NCBI GenBank assembly: GCA_009731375.1
Contig: BJOX01000350.1
Span: 436,668-465,167, forward strand
From: Paulinella micropora
Taxonomy: Eukaryota; Cercozoa; Imbricatea; Euglyphida
Direction of reading: 5' to 3'
Length of the DNA stretch: 28,500 nt
Positions 27,189 to 28,500 of this stretch are shown in pieces (position 1 is the stretch's first letter; every line of letters begins with the position of its first letter). The position numbers were made by a program, and so were the translations under genes. Below the pieces are notes generated by a model, which was given only the letters and a program-made list of their open reading frames with translations, was not told the origin of the DNA and searched no databases.

Positions 27189-27777
27189 GAAAGGAAGAAG
27201 GGAAAATCTGGCGCGCATAGGAGGAGAGGGGGGCTGACTGCCAATTTTTTTGCGTTATCCAAGAAAAACCCAGTTTAGTCATATATAATCATTAAATATT
27301 AATGTATGAACGGGGGGGAAATCGAAGTTTTAGGAATATTCGTATTCTTATGTATATACTAGTCGGGTGCCTTTTTATTCGTTTTCACGGGAAATGCCGA
27401 AATTTGCCACACTGGTGCCTTTTTGCCCAGACGGACCGGTCGGTGTGCGACTGCCTTTTTGCTCCGTATCACTCTGGGGGAAATCGAAGTTTTAGGAATA
27501 TTCGTATTCTTATGTATATACTAGTCTGGTGCCTTTTTTTCGTTTTCACGGGAAATGCCGAAATCTGCCACACTAGTGCCTTTTTTGTCCAGACGGACCG
27601 GCCGGTGTGCGTGCCTATATGTACCGTATCCGTGCCTGGGGCTCTTTAGAACTTCCACAAAAGCTGAATACTCCAATCCCTTTTTAGTAAGAGACTTTGG
27701 CGCGCCTTTGCCGTGCCTCGTACCCACGAGCAACAAGGGAGCCCTTTTTGTTTTGCTTCTCCCTCTCTCTCTCTTGT
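27189..27777. other. Non-coding convergent region with tandem repeat
   Basis: The 3' ends of the primase-helicase and the CoiA-like gene face each other here. It is AT-rich at 27280-27305 (TATATAATCATTAAATATTAATG). Two 162-bp tandem copies fill 27319-27641, and a CT-rich tract precedes 27778. No coding frame is convincing: the 115-codon frame at 27302 simply runs through both repeats. Confidence 0.7.
27319..27641. repeat. Tandem repeat, two copies of about 162 bp
   Basis: Copy 1 (27319-27480) and copy 2 (27481-27641) both start AAATCGAAGTTTTAGGAATA and share TTTTCACGGGAAATGCCGAA and CAGACGGACCGG. Differences are point changes and T-run lengths. The last 30 bases are the most diverged. Confidence 0.92.
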
Positions 27778-28500
27778 CTATTTGCTAACGAAGCCCCGGC
27801 CTGCCCCCGCACCAGCTGGCTTTGGTAACACCCAATGTGGGCGATCTGGGAGCCCGTTGGTGATGCCCGGCGTGTACGTCAGAACAGGCATTGCGGCAGC
27901 CTCTTCGTCGGTGAGCCACGAGGGCAGTTCTCCGTTGAGTAGCGGTTTCTTTACACGCTCTTCCGAGGGGCTGAAGCCTAGCTTTCTCTCTATGGCTTCG
28001 TACGCTAGGCCCGAGTCGCGCCTCGTCAAAGCGGCTGTGTGCTGCTGCTGGCGCAACATCAGCCTAGCCTGTAGTGCGGCTTCTTTCGTTTGTTGCTGGA
28101 CTCTCGCGGCCTCCTCTGCGGCCTGGCGTTGTTGGGCGCAGGCGGTGCATTCTACCCGTAGACGCCAGCAACTGACGTCGGGCAGCGTATACAATCCCCT
28201 GGCGTCTTTCCGAGGGGATTGACTAAAGTCGATTTCCAGACATACCACGTGTGGAAACTTGTACAAGGTCATCCAATGTGCCACCCCTTTGCGTGTACCA
28301 AACGAAACTTCGATGAACGCTACGATTTCGCCACGTTCGTTAAGCACCGTCACGTCTGGCCTTATCTTGGCCTCTTGAGCTTTCAGCCCAAAGCGCCCAT
28401 GAGCTAGCGCACCCAACGCTTTCTCCAGCACAGCACTGCAATTTTCGAAGCTCCGTTGCTGCTTTTGAGCGCAGGCCAGAGCCCGACGGCACTCAGCCCA
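27778..28500 (-). CDS. CoiA-like / PD-(D/E)XK-type nuclease candidate, 5' end beyond window
   Basis: The frame is open from the right window edge to a stop at 27778-27780, so the N-terminus is missing; at least 240 residues are visible. The core reads IRPDVTVLNERGEIVAFIEVS, a D followed at about 15 residues by E-V-S. This is the arrangement of the CoiA-like competence family (D...E-x-S in place of E-x-K) and of related restriction-like nucleases. A Cys/Gln/Ala-rich helix (CTACAQQRQAAEEAARVQQQ) follows, probably coiled coil, then a proline-containing tail. The family call is by motif memory only. It could act in DNA processing or recombination, or be host-derived. It converges on the primase-helicase across the 162-bp repeats. 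Confidence 0.5.
   Translation of the reverse strand, partial: WAECRRALACAQKQQRSFENCSAVLEKALGALAHGRFGLKAQEAKIRPDVTVLNERGEIVAFIEVSFGTRKGVAHWMTLYKFPHVVCLEIDFSQSPRKDARGLYTLPDVSCWRLRVECTACAQQRQAAEEAARVQQQTKEAALQARLMLRQQQHTAALTRRDSGLAYEAIERKLGFSPSEERVKKPLLNGELPSWLTDEEAAAMPVLTYTPGITNGLPDRPHWVLPKPAGAGAGRGFVSK

Overview
The window looks like part of a large double-stranded DNA virus of a microbial eukaryote, or an integrated copy of one in a protist chromosome. Two core genes carry this reading. One is a very divergent largest subunit of DNA-directed RNA polymerase (RPB1 type, 7924..13445, minus). The other is a 1493-residue fusion of a primase-like domain with a UL9/origin-binding-protein-type superfamily II helicase (22707..27188, plus). 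The accessory set also fits large DNA viruses: a kelch-repeat protein, two F-box/leucine-rich-like proteins, a MYND zinc-finger protein, a possible zinc-ribbon protein and a CoiA-like nuclease. I cannot assign a family. No capsid, packaging ATPase or DNA polymerase gene lies in the window. Ten-N gaps show that it comes from a draft assembly.

Layout. Positions 1..1980 hold the 3' part of a eukaryote-style spliced gene with GT-AG introns of about 34-61 bases and a tail of RG-rich and GAA repeats. An AT-rich stretch (about 2040-2400) follows, then a poly-C/poly-G stretch. From 2726 onward the DNA is GC-rich and most genes read without introns: kelch protein (2726..4159, +); a decayed gene (4291..4883, -); palindromic iteron-like repeats (5022..5103); two plus-strand proteins (5099..5962 and 6088..6849); a tandem palindromic repeat block (6983..7620) flanked by two related copies of the RPB1 3' end; RPB1 (-); a frame-broken F-box/LRR-like gene (13880..15474, +); a 1.2-kb repeat-rich gap; an acidic/basic putative nuclear protein (16718..17575, +); an unrecognised protein (17780..18872, -); a frame-broken zinc-ribbon-like gene (19107..20332, +) ending at a perfect 19-bp hairpin; a MYND protein (21050..22256, -); the primase-helicase (+); a 162-bp tandem repeat; and a CoiA-like nuclease (27778..28500, -), cut by the window edge.

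Organisation. Genes alternate strands. Gene-upstream regions are loaded with poly-C/poly-G runs of 8-18 bases, which I did not find at that length inside the clear coding regions. Regions between gene 3' ends more often hold tandem or palindromic repeats. The two replication/transcription genes are open across their length, apart from assembly gaps, while several accessory genes need frameshifts. Virus-encoded transcription (RPB1) and replication initiation (primase-helicase) would be the core functions. The kelch, F-box and MYND proteins would plausibly act on host ubiquitin or chromatin pathways, which is inference only.
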